Below are positions 1-7,731 of a stretch of DNA of 64,000 nt, one piece after another. Within the stretch, counting starts at the first letter, position 1, and every line of letters starts with the position of its first letter. The stretch is taken from positions 434,001-498,000 of the forward strand of contig NZ_JABMLF010000003.1 in NCBI RefSeq assembly GCF_013205055.1. Reading direction: 5' to 3'. The notes below the pieces were generated by a model. It searched no databases. It saw only the letters and a list, made by a program, of their open reading frames with translations, and had not been told where the DNA came from. This DNA comes from Rathayibacter sp. VKM Ac-2856. GTDB lineage: Bacteria > Actinomycetota > Actinomycetes > Actinomycetales > Microbacteriaceae. Made by a program: the position numbers and the translations under genes.

Positions 1-29
1 CGCTCCGGGCCTCAACAGTGCTCAGCGCG

Positions 30-194
30 TCAGCTGTGCTCCCCGCGGCGTCGGGGCACGATGCGCATCACCGCGGTGCCGGCCGCGATGAGCGCGAACG
101 CCGCGAGACCCCACCAGAGCGAGTCGAACCCGGTCGCGGCGAGCGCACCGGCGCCCACCCCGGCTCCGGCGGAGGACGAGATGTTGTTGTACAT
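30..194 (-). CDS. Small single-span membrane protein (54 aa)
   Basis: A 54-codon ATG frame preceded by a GAAGGAG ribosome binding site. It starts 15 bp after the stop of the upstream glycosyltransferase, so the two look co-transcribed. The N-terminal half is Gly/Ala/Ser-rich, followed by one hydrophobic helix (about residues 27-46) and a basic tail with Arg-Arg-Arg, the topology of a C-terminally anchored peptide. There is no LPxTG motif. I do not recognise a family. A role as accessory subunit or membrane partner of the neighbouring glycosyltransferase is inferred only from coupling. Confidence 0.6.
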   Translation of the reverse strand: MYNNISSSAGAGVGAGALAATGFDSLWWGLAAFALIAAGTAVMRIVPRRRGEHS

Positions 195-209
195 GGGTTT
201 CTCCTTCGA

Positions 210-1667
210 TCACCAGGCGCGCTGACGTCGTGTCAGCGCGTCCAGGTAGGCCTTGGTGTGGACGATCTGCAGGAACAGATCGAGGAACAGCTCGTACATC
301 AGGCCGGCGAGCAGCATGTGCCGCCAGCCCCGGTCGCGGACGGTGACGACGCGCTCGACGACGAAGATCAGGGTCACGGCGAGCCAGAACGGCTGGATCG
401 AGAGCCCGCCCATCACCAGTGCGTAGACGACGGTCGCGAGGTAGACGTAGGTCACGAAGCAGCCGGCCATGGTCAGCAGCTGGCGGCCCCAGTAGGGCCA
501 GGTGACGCGGGTGAGTCCGTACTGGACGCAGTTCTCGACGGCGCCGCGCTTCCAGCGCAGCCGCTGGTTCCACAGCTCGCGCCAGGTCGGCATGATCTCG
601 GTGACGAGTGTGCAGCCGGCCGGGCTCAGCACCTCGTAGCCGAGGTGCTTGATGGCGAAGGTGAGCTCGTTGTCCTCGGTCAGGACCGTCGTGTCGTAGA
701 TGCCGCCGCGGCCGTCGCCGGCGGGGATGCGCCCGTCGCGCCGGGCACGGCTGATCTCGCGCAGCAGAGCGCCGCGCAGGACCGCGGCCGTTCCGGTGAC
801 CACGAGGCACTTGCCGTTCAGGCGGCGGACGTCGCGGGCGTAGCGGGCGTACTCGTTGCGCTGGAGGTGGCCGACCAGGCCGCCCCCGGGGGTGCCGCGG
901 AAGACGCCGCCGACGGCGCCGATGCGCGCGATGCCGATCTTGAGGCGCGCGATCGCGAGGAAGTCGGGGTCGAGGGCCGAGTCCGCGTCCTGCACCAGGA
1001 CGAGGTCCTCGTCCTCGAGCTCGAGCAGCAGGACCTCGAGGAACTGGTTGAGGGCGCCGGCCTTCTTGGCCGTGTTGCCGGTCGTGGCGTAGACCTCGGC
1101 GCCGTGCTCGATCGCGATCTCCGCGGTCCGGTCGGTGCAGTTGTCGGTGACGACGACGATCCGGTCCGGCGGCGACGTCTGGGTCTGCAGGCCGAGGATC
1201 GCGGCGGCGATGCCCTCCTCCTCGTTGTGCGCGGGGAGGACGGCGACCAGTCGGCCGACGGGCGTGGAGGTGTGGCGTCCCTCGCGGGCCGGCGGGGTGG
1301 CCGGGACGGCGGGGGCGGCCGGTGCGGTGCGGGCCGGAGTGCGCGCCCAGGACCGCTCGCGGGTGGGGGCGTAGCCGATCGGCACGGCCTCGGTCGAGGC
1401 GGCGGAGCGGGTGGTGAAGGGGGCGGGCAGGGGTGTGGTGAGCTCGTCGCCCCTGCGCGGCGGGGTGCTCCGCGCAGGGGTCGGCGGCTCAGCGGGCAGG
1501 GTGCCCGCGGAGTGCGCGATCAAGGCCAGGATCCTCAGTCTTCGGGTGTTTCGGGGGTGGGCAGGCGCGCCGAAGACACTCCGCAGGCGATTCGGGTCAC
1601 CGGAGGAGAGTGATGATGAGGGGACGTGCCTGCTCTCGGGTGAGCATGTCGGCACGCAGCAGATCAA
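210..1667 (-). CDS. Membrane-associated family 2 glycosyltransferase
   Basis: Processive-type GT2 enzyme of the NodC/hyaluronan/cellulose synthase fold. The catalytic domain begins near residue 138 (VAVLPAHNEEEG). A DAD metal-binding motif sits in VQDADSA, a TEDNEL acid motif follows, and the QRLRW motif that marks membrane-bound polymerising GT2 enzymes is intact. Two to three hydrophobic helices close the C-terminus. It probably transfers a sugar from a nucleotide sugar at the inner membrane face, building a surface glycan or glycolipid. The first 135 residues are Pro/Arg/Thr-rich and the listed start is TTG, so the true start may lie further in. The 54-aa membrane protein follows directly. 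Confidence 0.82.
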   Translation of the reverse strand: MICCVPTCSPESRHVPSSSLSSGDPNRLRSVFGAPAHPRNTRRLRILALIAHSAGTLPAEPPTPARSTPPRRGDELTTPLPAPFTTRSAASTEAVPIGYAPTRERSWARTPARTAPAAPAVPATPPAREGRHTSTPVGRLVAVLPAHNEEEGIAAAILGLQTQTSPPDRIVVVTDNCTDRTAEIAIEHGAEVYATTGNTAKKAGALNQFLEVLLLELEDEDLVLVQDADSALDPDFLAIARLKIGIARIGAVGGVFRGTPGGGLVGHLQRNEYARYARDVRRLNGKCLVVTGTAAVLRGALLREISRARRDGRIPAGDGRGGIYDTTVLTEDNELTFAIKHLGYEVLSPAGCTLVTEIMPTWRELWNQRLRWKRGAVENCVQYGLTRVTWPYWGRQLLTMAGCFVTYVYLATVVYALVMGGLSIQPFWLAVTLIFVVERVVTVRDRGWRHMLLAGLMYELFLDLFLQIVHTKAYLDALTRRQRAW

Positions 1668-1818
1668 TCAGCATCGGGTTGCTTGATGATCAAGGTAGAC
1701 GTGCGACGGGTGTCGATGCAAGCGAATGGAGAATGATCGTTCTCCGACTTTCGGCGCGTGTCACTGCGCTGGTGACGGAGCCCGTGCGACGGCCTCTTCT
1801 CGTGACGCGGGCGGGTCG

Positions 1819-1893
1819 CCGCACAACATCAGCTGAGAAGGGGGTCCGTCGCTCCTGGGGCGATGCCCCCCACTCTCAGCTGATGTTGTGCGG
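1819..1893. repeat. Hairpin element, 20-bp perfect arms, 35-bp centre
   Basis: The left arm 1819-1838 (CCGCACAACATCAGCTGAGA) is the exact reverse complement of 1874-1893, with 35 bp between them. The centre has a further G-run/C-run stem. A second copy with the same arm sequence (one base changed) and the same 35-bp centre length lies at 19263-19341, so this is a dispersed element rather than a simple terminator. It accounts for most of the gene-free stretch between the glycosyltransferase and the LtrA-type gene; I see nothing else in 1668-1994. Confidence 0.85.
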
Positions 1894-1994
1894 AGCGGCG
1901 TCGTGCGGAGCAGGCACCGGTCGCCTCGACAGCCGTCCAGGCCTCGCCTCCCGCACCGCCGGCACGAGCGCGACGGCGGGTGCAGGATGAGCGC

Positions 1995-3170
1995 ATGACC
2001 CTCCTCCGCGTCCGGATGCGACCGCGCGCCGTCGACGAGCCGCACCGCGTGTCGTCGCCGCTCGAGCTGCTGGTCGACCTGACCTTCGTCGTCGCCATCG
2101 CGCAGATCGCCGCGCAGCTCGCCCACGCGACGGAGGAGGGGCACCTCGGCGAGACGGTCCTCCCCTTCGCGATGGTCTTCTTCGCGATCTGGTGGGCCTG
2201 GATGAACTTCACCTGGTTCGCCTCCGGCTACGACACCGACGACGTGCCCTACCGCCTCCTCACGCTCGCGCAGATGGGCGGCGTGCTCGTGCTCGCGGCG
2301 GGTGTGCCGACGGCGTTCGAGGAGGGCGACTACACGGCGATCACCGTCGGCTACGCGATCATGCGGTTCGCGCTGGTCAGCCAGTGGCTGCGGGTCGCGG
2401 TCTCGACGCCGGCGCAGCGCGTCTCGGCGCTGCGGAGCGCGGGCGGGTTCTCGCTGGTGCAGGTCGGCTGGCTGCTGCGGCTCCTGCTGCCGGAGGAGGT
2501 CGGGGTGCCGAGCTTCCTGGTGCTGGTGCTGGCGGAGCTGGCCGTCCCGCTCTGGGCGCTGCGGGCGGGCGAGTCGAGCTGGCATCCGCACCACATCGCG
2601 GAGCGCTACGGGCTGTTCACGATCATCCTGCTCGGCGAGGGAGTGCTCGCCGGCGTGAACGGGGTGCAGCAGGCGGTGACGGAGTCGGGCGTCGGCGTCC
2701 CGCTCGTGGTCGTCGCGGCCTGCGCGCTGGTGATCGTCTTCGCGCTGTGGTGGCTGTCGTTCCTGCACCCCTCGGGCGAGCTGCTCGAGCGGCGGCGGGA
2801 CCTCTCCTTCCGCTGGGGCTACGCGCACTTCGTGATCTTCGCGGCGCTCGGCGCGCTCGGCGCCGGGCTCGAGGTGGCCGTCGCAGCGACGGCCGGGCAC
2901 CTGGAGGCGAGCGACACGGTGGTCGGCGGCGCGGTCGCCGTGCCGGTCGCCGCGTTCCTGGTGATGCTGTGGGCGGTGCACCTCCCCCTCGGCGAGCGCC
3001 GTCCGCTCCGCGCCGCCCTCGTGCTGCCCGCCGCCCTCGCCGTCCTCGCGACCCCCCTCCTGGCCGCGCCCCTCGGCGTCACCGCGGCCCTGGCCGCCGT
3101 CGCCCTCCTCTGCGCCGCCCTGGTCTGCACAGCCCTCCTCCTCCCCTCCCTCCCCCACCCCCGCGCCTGA
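1995..3170 (+). CDS. LtrA-type low temperature requirement membrane protein
   Basis: 391-residue polytopic membrane protein. Two LtrA-family hallmarks are present: an N-terminal segment with SPLELLVDLTFVVAIAQ and a central HIAERYGLFTIILLGEGV. About ten to eleven hydrophobic helices fill the rest, matching the family's usual length. The start is ATG 1995 because AGGA lies about seven bases upstream; an earlier GTG in frame has no such site. The family is named after a Listeria cold-growth mutant, but its biochemical role is unknown. It stands alone, followed by a strong hairpin. Confidence 0.88.
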   Translation: MTLLRVRMRPRAVDEPHRVSSPLELLVDLTFVVAIAQIAAQLAHATEEGHLGETVLPFAMVFFAIWWAWMNFTWFASGYDTDDVPYRLLTLAQMGGVLVLAAGVPTAFEEGDYTAITVGYAIMRFALVSQWLRVAVSTPAQRVSALRSAGGFSLVQVGWLLRLLLPEEVGVPSFLVLVLAELAVPLWALRAGESSWHPHHIAERYGLFTIILLGEGVLAGVNGVQQAVTESGVGVPLVVVAACALVIVFALWWLSFLHPSGELLERRRDLSFRWGYAHFVIFAALGALGAGLEVAVAATAGHLEASDTVVGGAVAVPVAAFLVMLWAVHLPLGERRPLRAALVLPAALAVLATPLLAAPLGVTAALAAVALLCAALVCTALLLPSLPHPRA

Positions 3171-3209
3171 CCCCGCGCCTGACCCCCGCCTGGCGCGCCG
3201 CAGCCCGCG

Positions 3210-3276
3210 CCCCGCGAGATGCCACTTGTGCACGCGACACGCCGTGGAAAGCGTGCACAAGTGGCATCTCGCGGGG
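3210..3276. terminator. 26-bp perfect inverted repeat
   Basis: Positions 3210-3235 and 3251-3276 are perfect reverse complements (ends CCCCGCGAGATGCC and GGCATCTCGCGGGG) around a 15-nt loop. It lies 40 bp after the LtrA-type stop and 87 bp before the next start. There is no U-tract, so it is either a factor-assisted or protective 3' hairpin or a dispersed palindrome. The arms are longer than most terminators need. Confidence 0.6.
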
Positions 3277-3362
3277 TGGGGCGAACGTGACGGGCGGGTG
3301 CGTCGCGTGGCCGCCGGACGGGGGTCGGACGGGGTCTCCGGCCGCTTGTAGGCTGCACGATC

Positions 3363-5351
3363 ATGGGGAATCACCGCCGCTCGTCCCGCCTGCTCACCGC
3401 ACTTCTCGCCGCCGCCGTCGGGGTCGGAGGTGCCCTTGTCCCCGTCACGGCGGCCACCGCCGCGGACGACACGACGACCTCGACGCAGACCACCCAGTCC
3501 GTCGAGACGGGCGTGCTCGACCCGTCGCTCGACCGCGCCGATCAGGGCCTGCCGCCGCAGACGACCCAGGTCTACAGCGAGAGCCAGACCAGGAGCTTCC
3601 GCGCCGATTTCATCGTGAGCGACGCGAACTTCTTCGACAGCGACGCGATGACGACCCAGCAGGTCCAGACCCTCCTGAACGACAAGGGCAGCAACTGCTC
3701 CACCGGGGTGGACGTGCCCTGCCTGAAGAACTTCTCGCAGCGGACGAGCTCCAAGCCCGCGGACGCGATGTGCAGCGCCTACGCCGGAGCGGCGAGCGAG
3801 AGCGCGGCGTCGATCTTCACCCGCGTCGGCGCGGCCTGCGGCATCAACCCGCTGGTGCTCGTCGTGCTGGTGCAGAAGGAGCGCAGCCTCGTCACCACGA
3901 CGAAGCCGACCGCGAACGACTACAACAAGGCGACCGGCTTCAACTGCCCCGACACCGCCCCCTGCGACCCGGGCTCGGCCGGCTTCTTCACCCAGGTCTA
4001 CAGCGCCGCCCGCCAGTTCAAGCGCTACGCCAACCCGCCCGGATCCGGCTCGAACTTCACGGCGTTCGCGCCCGGCAAGACGGCGCAGATCTCCTACTAC
4101 CCCGACACCCGCTGCGGCTCCTCGCCCGTCACCGTGCGCAACCAGGCCACCTCGGACCTCTACTACTACACGCCGTACCAGCCCAACAGCTACGCGCTGA
4201 ACGGGCAGGGCGACGCCTCCTGCGCGACCTACGGCAACATCAACTTCTGGTTCCTCTTCAGCGAGTGGAACCCCGCGGGCACCCTCGCCAACGCGGGCAT
4301 CGCGCCGGTCGGCCAGGTCGACGGTCCGCAGATCTCCAACGGCACCCTGACCGCGAACGGCTGGACCGTCGACCCGACCACGCAGCAGGCCGCGCTCGCC
4401 ACCACCGTCACGATCACCGCTCCCAACGGGACGCGGACCGTGCGCACCGTGACCGCCGACGGCGACCGCGGCGACATCTCCGCCCGGGAGTACCCGGCGG
4501 CCGGCCGCCGCCACGGCTACACCGCCACGGCCCCCGCCTCGGCGACCGGCACCTATACGGTCTGCGCGAGCGCCGCCTCCGTCGCCTGGAACCGCTGGGT
4601 CGGCACGGGCGACTCCCGCGGCCCCGGCTCGAAGGACCTCGGCTGCTCCTCCGTGCAGTACCAGGGCGGCAACAGCACCAGCCGCGACGTCCTCACCTCC
4701 GGGGGCGAGCTCCGCAGGGGCCAGCAGCTGACCTCCGCGGACGGCGGCTCCCGCGCGTCGATGCAGAGCGACGGCAACCTCGCGGTCTACTCGCGCAGCG
4801 GCCTCCGCTGGGCGGCCGGGACGCAGGGCGACGGCGACCGCCTCGTCATGCAGTCCGACGGGAACGCCGTGATCTACACCGCCTCCGGCCGGGCGATCTG
4901 GTCGACCGAGACCGCCGGGCAGCCCGGTGCACGGATGGTCATGCAGAACGACGGCAACCTCGTCGTCTACTCCACGTCGGGCCGCGCCCTCTGGGCGAGC
5001 GAGTCGGCCTCGAAGCCGGCGAGCGGGGACACCCTGCCGGGCGGCGGACGACTGACCTCGGGTCAGAAGCTGCGCTCGAGCGACGGGACCAGCGAGGCGG
5101 TCATGCAGACCGACGGCAACTTCGTCGTCCTGACCCGCGGCACTCCCCGCTGGGCGACCGGCACGAGCGGGGCGGGCAACCGCCTCGAGATGCAGTCGGA
5201 CGGCAACGCCGTCGTTTACACCTCCACCGGCGCCTCCCGCTGGGCGACGAACAGCAGCGGGAACCCGGGTGCCCGGATGGTCATGCAGAACGATGGCAAC
5301 CTCGTGATCTACTCGCGCGACGGCCGGGCGATCTGGGCCAGCCGGCGCTGA
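3363..5351 (+). CDS. Secreted lysozyme-like protein with two bulb-type lectin domains
   Basis: 662 aa, exported: basic N-terminus, hydrophobic helix and an Ala-rich cleavage region near residue 38. Residues about 75-310 form a Cys-containing domain with INPLVLVVLVQKERS (Glu about 173) and GFFTQVYSAARQ, resembling the lysozyme/transglycosylase-like part of actinobacterial proteins often annotated as hemagglutinins. The C-terminal half carries six repeats of the mannose-binding pattern QxDxNxVxY (for example MQNDGNLVVY). They group as two B-lectin domains from about 442 and about 556. One repeat (TDGNFVVLT) has lost the final Tyr. Probable role: cell-wall or glycan binding outside the cell. Enzymatic activity is inferred only. 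Confidence 0.75.
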   Translation: MGNHRRSSRLLTALLAAAVGVGGALVPVTAATAADDTTTSTQTTQSVETGVLDPSLDRADQGLPPQTTQVYSESQTRSFRADFIVSDANFFDSDAMTTQQVQTLLNDKGSNCSTGVDVPCLKNFSQRTSSKPADAMCSAYAGAASESAASIFTRVGAACGINPLVLVVLVQKERSLVTTTKPTANDYNKATGFNCPDTAPCDPGSAGFFTQVYSAARQFKRYANPPGSGSNFTAFAPGKTAQISYYPDTRCGSSPVTVRNQATSDLYYYTPYQPNSYALNGQGDASCATYGNINFWFLFSEWNPAGTLANAGIAPVGQVDGPQISNGTLTANGWTVDPTTQQAALATTVTITAPNGTRTVRTVTADGDRGDISAREYPAAGRRHGYTATAPASATGTYTVCASAASVAWNRWVGTGDSRGPGSKDLGCSSVQYQGGNSTSRDVLTSGGELRRGQQLTSADGGSRASMQSDGNLAVYSRSGLRWAAGTQGDGDRLVMQSDGNAVIYTASGRAIWSTETAGQPGARMVMQNDGNLVVYSTSGRALWASESASKPASGDTLPGGGRLTSGQKLRSSDGTSEAVMQTDGNFVVLTRGTPRWATGTSGAGNRLEMQSDGNAVVYTSTGASRWATNSSGNPGARMVMQNDGNLVIYSRDGRAIWASRR

Positions 5352-5368
5352 CCTCGCGGCCGCCCGCG

Positions 5369-5500
5369 CTCGGCTCCCGGGTGCGGGCGGCGGCGTTCGC
5401 ACTCGGCTCCCGGGTGCGGGCGGCGGCGGCCGCACCCGGCCCCTGGGGGCGGGTGGCAGCGTCCGCACTCGGCCCCCGGGGACGGACGGCGGCGAACCGC
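5369..5500. repeat. Four degenerate copies of a 33-bp tandem repeat
   Basis: Units start near 5369, 5402, 5435 and 5468, each beginning CTCGGCTCCCGGG or a variant and ending in a GGCGGC-rich stretch. The first two units are nearly identical and the last two have diverged. The array sits just after the lectin gene's stop. The rest of 5501-5713 has no gene I can support; it should hold the promoter for the following two-gene unit. Confidence 0.7.
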
Positions 5501-5713
5501 TCAGCATGACGCGCGCGGTCCGTGTGATCATGTTCCGACGCGCAACGCGGGCGGTTCGACGCCCGACGCCTGCGCAGACCGGGCGCCGCTCGTCGGCGTG
5601 TACGACCAGCCCGACCAGTTTGCGAGACCCGTGACTCCGACGATGTCCTCCTCTCCGTACCAGATCGACCGCACGACCGACCGGGTCCCGCGCCCCGACG
5701 AGAGGGGCGGACG

Positions 5714-6175
5714 GTGACCGTGAGACGTCCGGATCCCGCCTCGCCGCTCGGCCGAGGACTCGGCCGCGGCCGTCGCCTCGTCGGACGCGGACTCGTGCGC
5801 GTCTACGACGTCGCGAGCCGCCCCAGCTCGACGCGGGCCGAGGAGGAGCGCGCCTACCGGGCCGAGGTGGAGGAGACCCGCCACCGGCTGGTCCTCGACC
5901 GGCTGGCCGAGGTGTCGCGCGGGCTCGCCGAGGTGGCGACGTCGGTCGAGGTGCTGCAGGGCCGGCTCGCCGAGGTCGAGGCCGGCGGCGAGCGCCACGG
6001 CGCGCGGCTGTCCGAGATCACCTCCGCGACCGAGCAGAGCGCTCGGCACCTGGAGGATCTGATCGCGGAGACCGCCCGCGAGAACACCGAGGTCCACCGG
6101 GCCCTGATCGACTCCGTCGCCCTCCTCGGGCGAGCCGTCTCCCTCTCGGCCGCGGACGACGAGGCCGGTCGGTGA
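5714..6175 (+). CDS. Coiled-coil hypothetical protein
   Basis: 153 aa, GTG start, overlapping the next gene's start by four bases, so translationally coupled to a glycosyltransferase. The N-terminus is Arg/Gly-rich and basic. From about residue 45 to 140 it is Glu/Ala/Leu-rich with heptad-like spacing (LDRLAEVSRGLAEVATSVEVL), predicting a long coiled coil. There is no signal peptide or membrane helix. Similar small coiled-coil proteins precede glycosyltransferases in surface polysaccharide loci, so a scaffold or chain-length role is possible, but this is inference. I do not recognise the family. Confidence 0.65.
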   Translation: MTVRRPDPASPLGRGLGRGRRLVGRGLVRVYDVASRPSSTRAEEERAYRAEVEETRHRLVLDRLAEVSRGLAEVATSVEVLQGRLAEVEAGGERHGARLSEITSATEQSARHLEDLIAETARENTEVHRALIDSVALLGRAVSLSAADDEAGR

Positions 6176-7623
6176 GCAGCGGCGTCTTCGTCGACCTGAC
6201 CCCGACGCAGGATGCTCTGCACTCCGAGCGCGGGATCGCGGTCTACACGCGAGGCCTCTTCGCCGCGATCGAGGCACTCGAGCCGGGCTTCGTCGAGGCC
6301 TTCGTGCTCGATCCCGGCGCGGGCACTCCGGCGCTGCCGTCCGGGCTCGAGGAGTCCGGCCGCGTCGTCGCGAGGGAGCCGGGCGAGGTGCAGGACGCGC
6401 GGCTCTGGCACATCCCGTCGCCCTTCGACACCTCCCACGACCCGTTCCGGATCCTGAATCCGCGACGCGTCCCCTACGTCGTCTCGCTCTTCGACATCAT
6501 CCCGCTGGTCTTCGACGACGAGTACCTCCGGCTGCCGTCGGCCCGCGCGCGCTACCTGGCGCACGTGGAGCTGGTGCGGCAGGCGGATCGCGTGCTGTGC
6601 ATCTCGCAGGCGGCGGCGGACGAGGCGATCGAGCGGCTCGGGCTGGATCCCCGCCGCGTCGCCGTCACGGGGATCGCGGTCGAGGAGCACTTCGCCGAGG
6701 ACGTGCCCGCCGAGGCCGCCTGGGAGCGCGCCGCGGCGGACGTCGAGGGCCTCCGCGCCGACTTCCTGATGTACACGGGAGGAAGCGACCTGCGGAAGAA
6801 CATCGCGGGACTCATGCGGGCCTACGCGCTGCTGCCGAGCGAGACCCGGCGGGCGCACCAGCTCTGCGTGGTCTGCCGGCTCGATCCCCCGACCCAGCAC
6901 CACTACGAGACGATGGCGGCCGAGCTGGGCATCGCGGACGACGTGCTCTTCACGGGGTACGTCGAGTCGGAGACGCTCGCGGCGCTGTACCGGAGCACGG
7001 AGCTGTTCGTGTTCCCCTCCTTCTACGAGGGCTACGGGCTGCCCGTGGCCGAGGCGCTCGTCAGCGGCGCGCCGGCGGTGGTGTCCGACAACTCGTCGCT
7101 GATCGACCTGGTGCCGATCGACGCCGCGCGGTTCGATCCGCACGACGACGCCTCGATCGCCGCGGCCATCCGTCGCGGTCTCGAGGACGAGTCGCTGCGC
7201 GCCGAGCTGCGGGCGCTGTCCGGCACCATCCCCACCACGTGGGACGGCGTGGCCGAGGCGACGATCGCCGTGTACCGGTCACTCCTGGACGGCTCGGTGG
7301 CCGCGCCGCGGCGGGCGCCGCGCACGGCGGTCGTCTGCGAGGTCGCGCTGCTGACCGCGGACGAGAGGGCCGACGCCGAGGCGCAGGTCCGCGCGCTCGC
7401 GGAGCAGGGGTCCGTGGTCGTCTTCGAGGACGCGTCCAACGAGCGGATCGCGGGGGCGTCCTCCTACTGCCACCTCGCCGCGTTCCTCGTCGCGGAGTCG
7501 ATCGACGGCCCGTTCGACGACGTCGTCTTCCTGTCGGGGCGGGCTGCGCAGCCCGGCGCCGACGCGCTGCGCACGCGGCTCCGCCGCGGCCGCGCGCTGG
7601 CGCTGCCCGCGCCGCCCGCCTAG
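6172..7623 (+). CDS. GT4-type (GT-B fold) glycosyltransferase
   Basis: 483 aa, GTG start inside the upstream stop. The C-terminal Rossmann half shows the retaining-GT signature YEGYGLPVAEALVSG with the E-x7-E pair at Glu286 and Glu294, preceded by FLMYTGGSDLRKN and VLFTGYVESETLAALY. The N-terminal acceptor domain begins GVFVDLTPTQ and has SLFDIIPLVF. Residues beyond about 385 form an extra Ala/Asp-rich tail of about 100 aa not needed for the GT fold. It likely adds mannose or a similar sugar to a surface glycan. Confidence 0.85.
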   Translation: MSSGVFVDLTPTQDALHSERGIAVYTRGLFAAIEALEPGFVEAFVLDPGAGTPALPSGLEESGRVVAREPGEVQDARLWHIPSPFDTSHDPFRILNPRRVPYVVSLFDIIPLVFDDEYLRLPSARARYLAHVELVRQADRVLCISQAAADEAIERLGLDPRRVAVTGIAVEEHFAEDVPAEAAWERAAADVEGLRADFLMYTGGSDLRKNIAGLMRAYALLPSETRRAHQLCVVCRLDPPTQHHYETMAAELGIADDVLFTGYVESETLAALYRSTELFVFPSFYEGYGLPVAEALVSGAPAVVSDNSSLIDLVPIDAARFDPHDDASIAAAIRRGLEDESLRAELRALSGTIPTTWDGVAEATIAVYRSLLDGSVAAPRRAPRTAVVCEVALLTADERADAEAQVRALAEQGSVVVFEDASNERIAGASSYCHLAAFLVAESIDGPFDDVVFLSGRAAQPGADALRTRLRRGRALALPAPPA

Positions 7624-7652
7624 CGCGCCCCTCCTCCGCGCCGCCCGCCGCC

Positions 7653-7708
7653 GACTCGCCCGAGAAGGCTCGTTCCCACCCCCGAGAACGAGCCCTCTCG
7701 GGCGACTC
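7653..7708. terminator. Bidirectional hairpin between convergent genes
   Basis: Arms 7653-7675 and 7686-7708 (core CTCGCCCGAGAAGGCTCGTT) pair over 23 bp with two mismatches and a 10-nt loop. The position between the glycosyltransferase stop (7623) and the convergent stop of the DUF726 gene (7732) fits a shared terminator. The length also resembles the other palindromes in this window. Confidence 0.6.
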
Positions 7709-7731
7709 AGTCGCCCTTCGGGCTCCGACGG

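Noticed and set aside
1761-5531. Very long open frame antisense to the LtrA-type and lectin genes, and similar long antisense frames elsewhere (for example 20218-23988, 29542-32904, 39659-43006)
   Set aside because: High-G+C coding DNA leaves the other frames open. These products are Arg/Ala/Gly-biased, lack domains and overlap genes with clear families.
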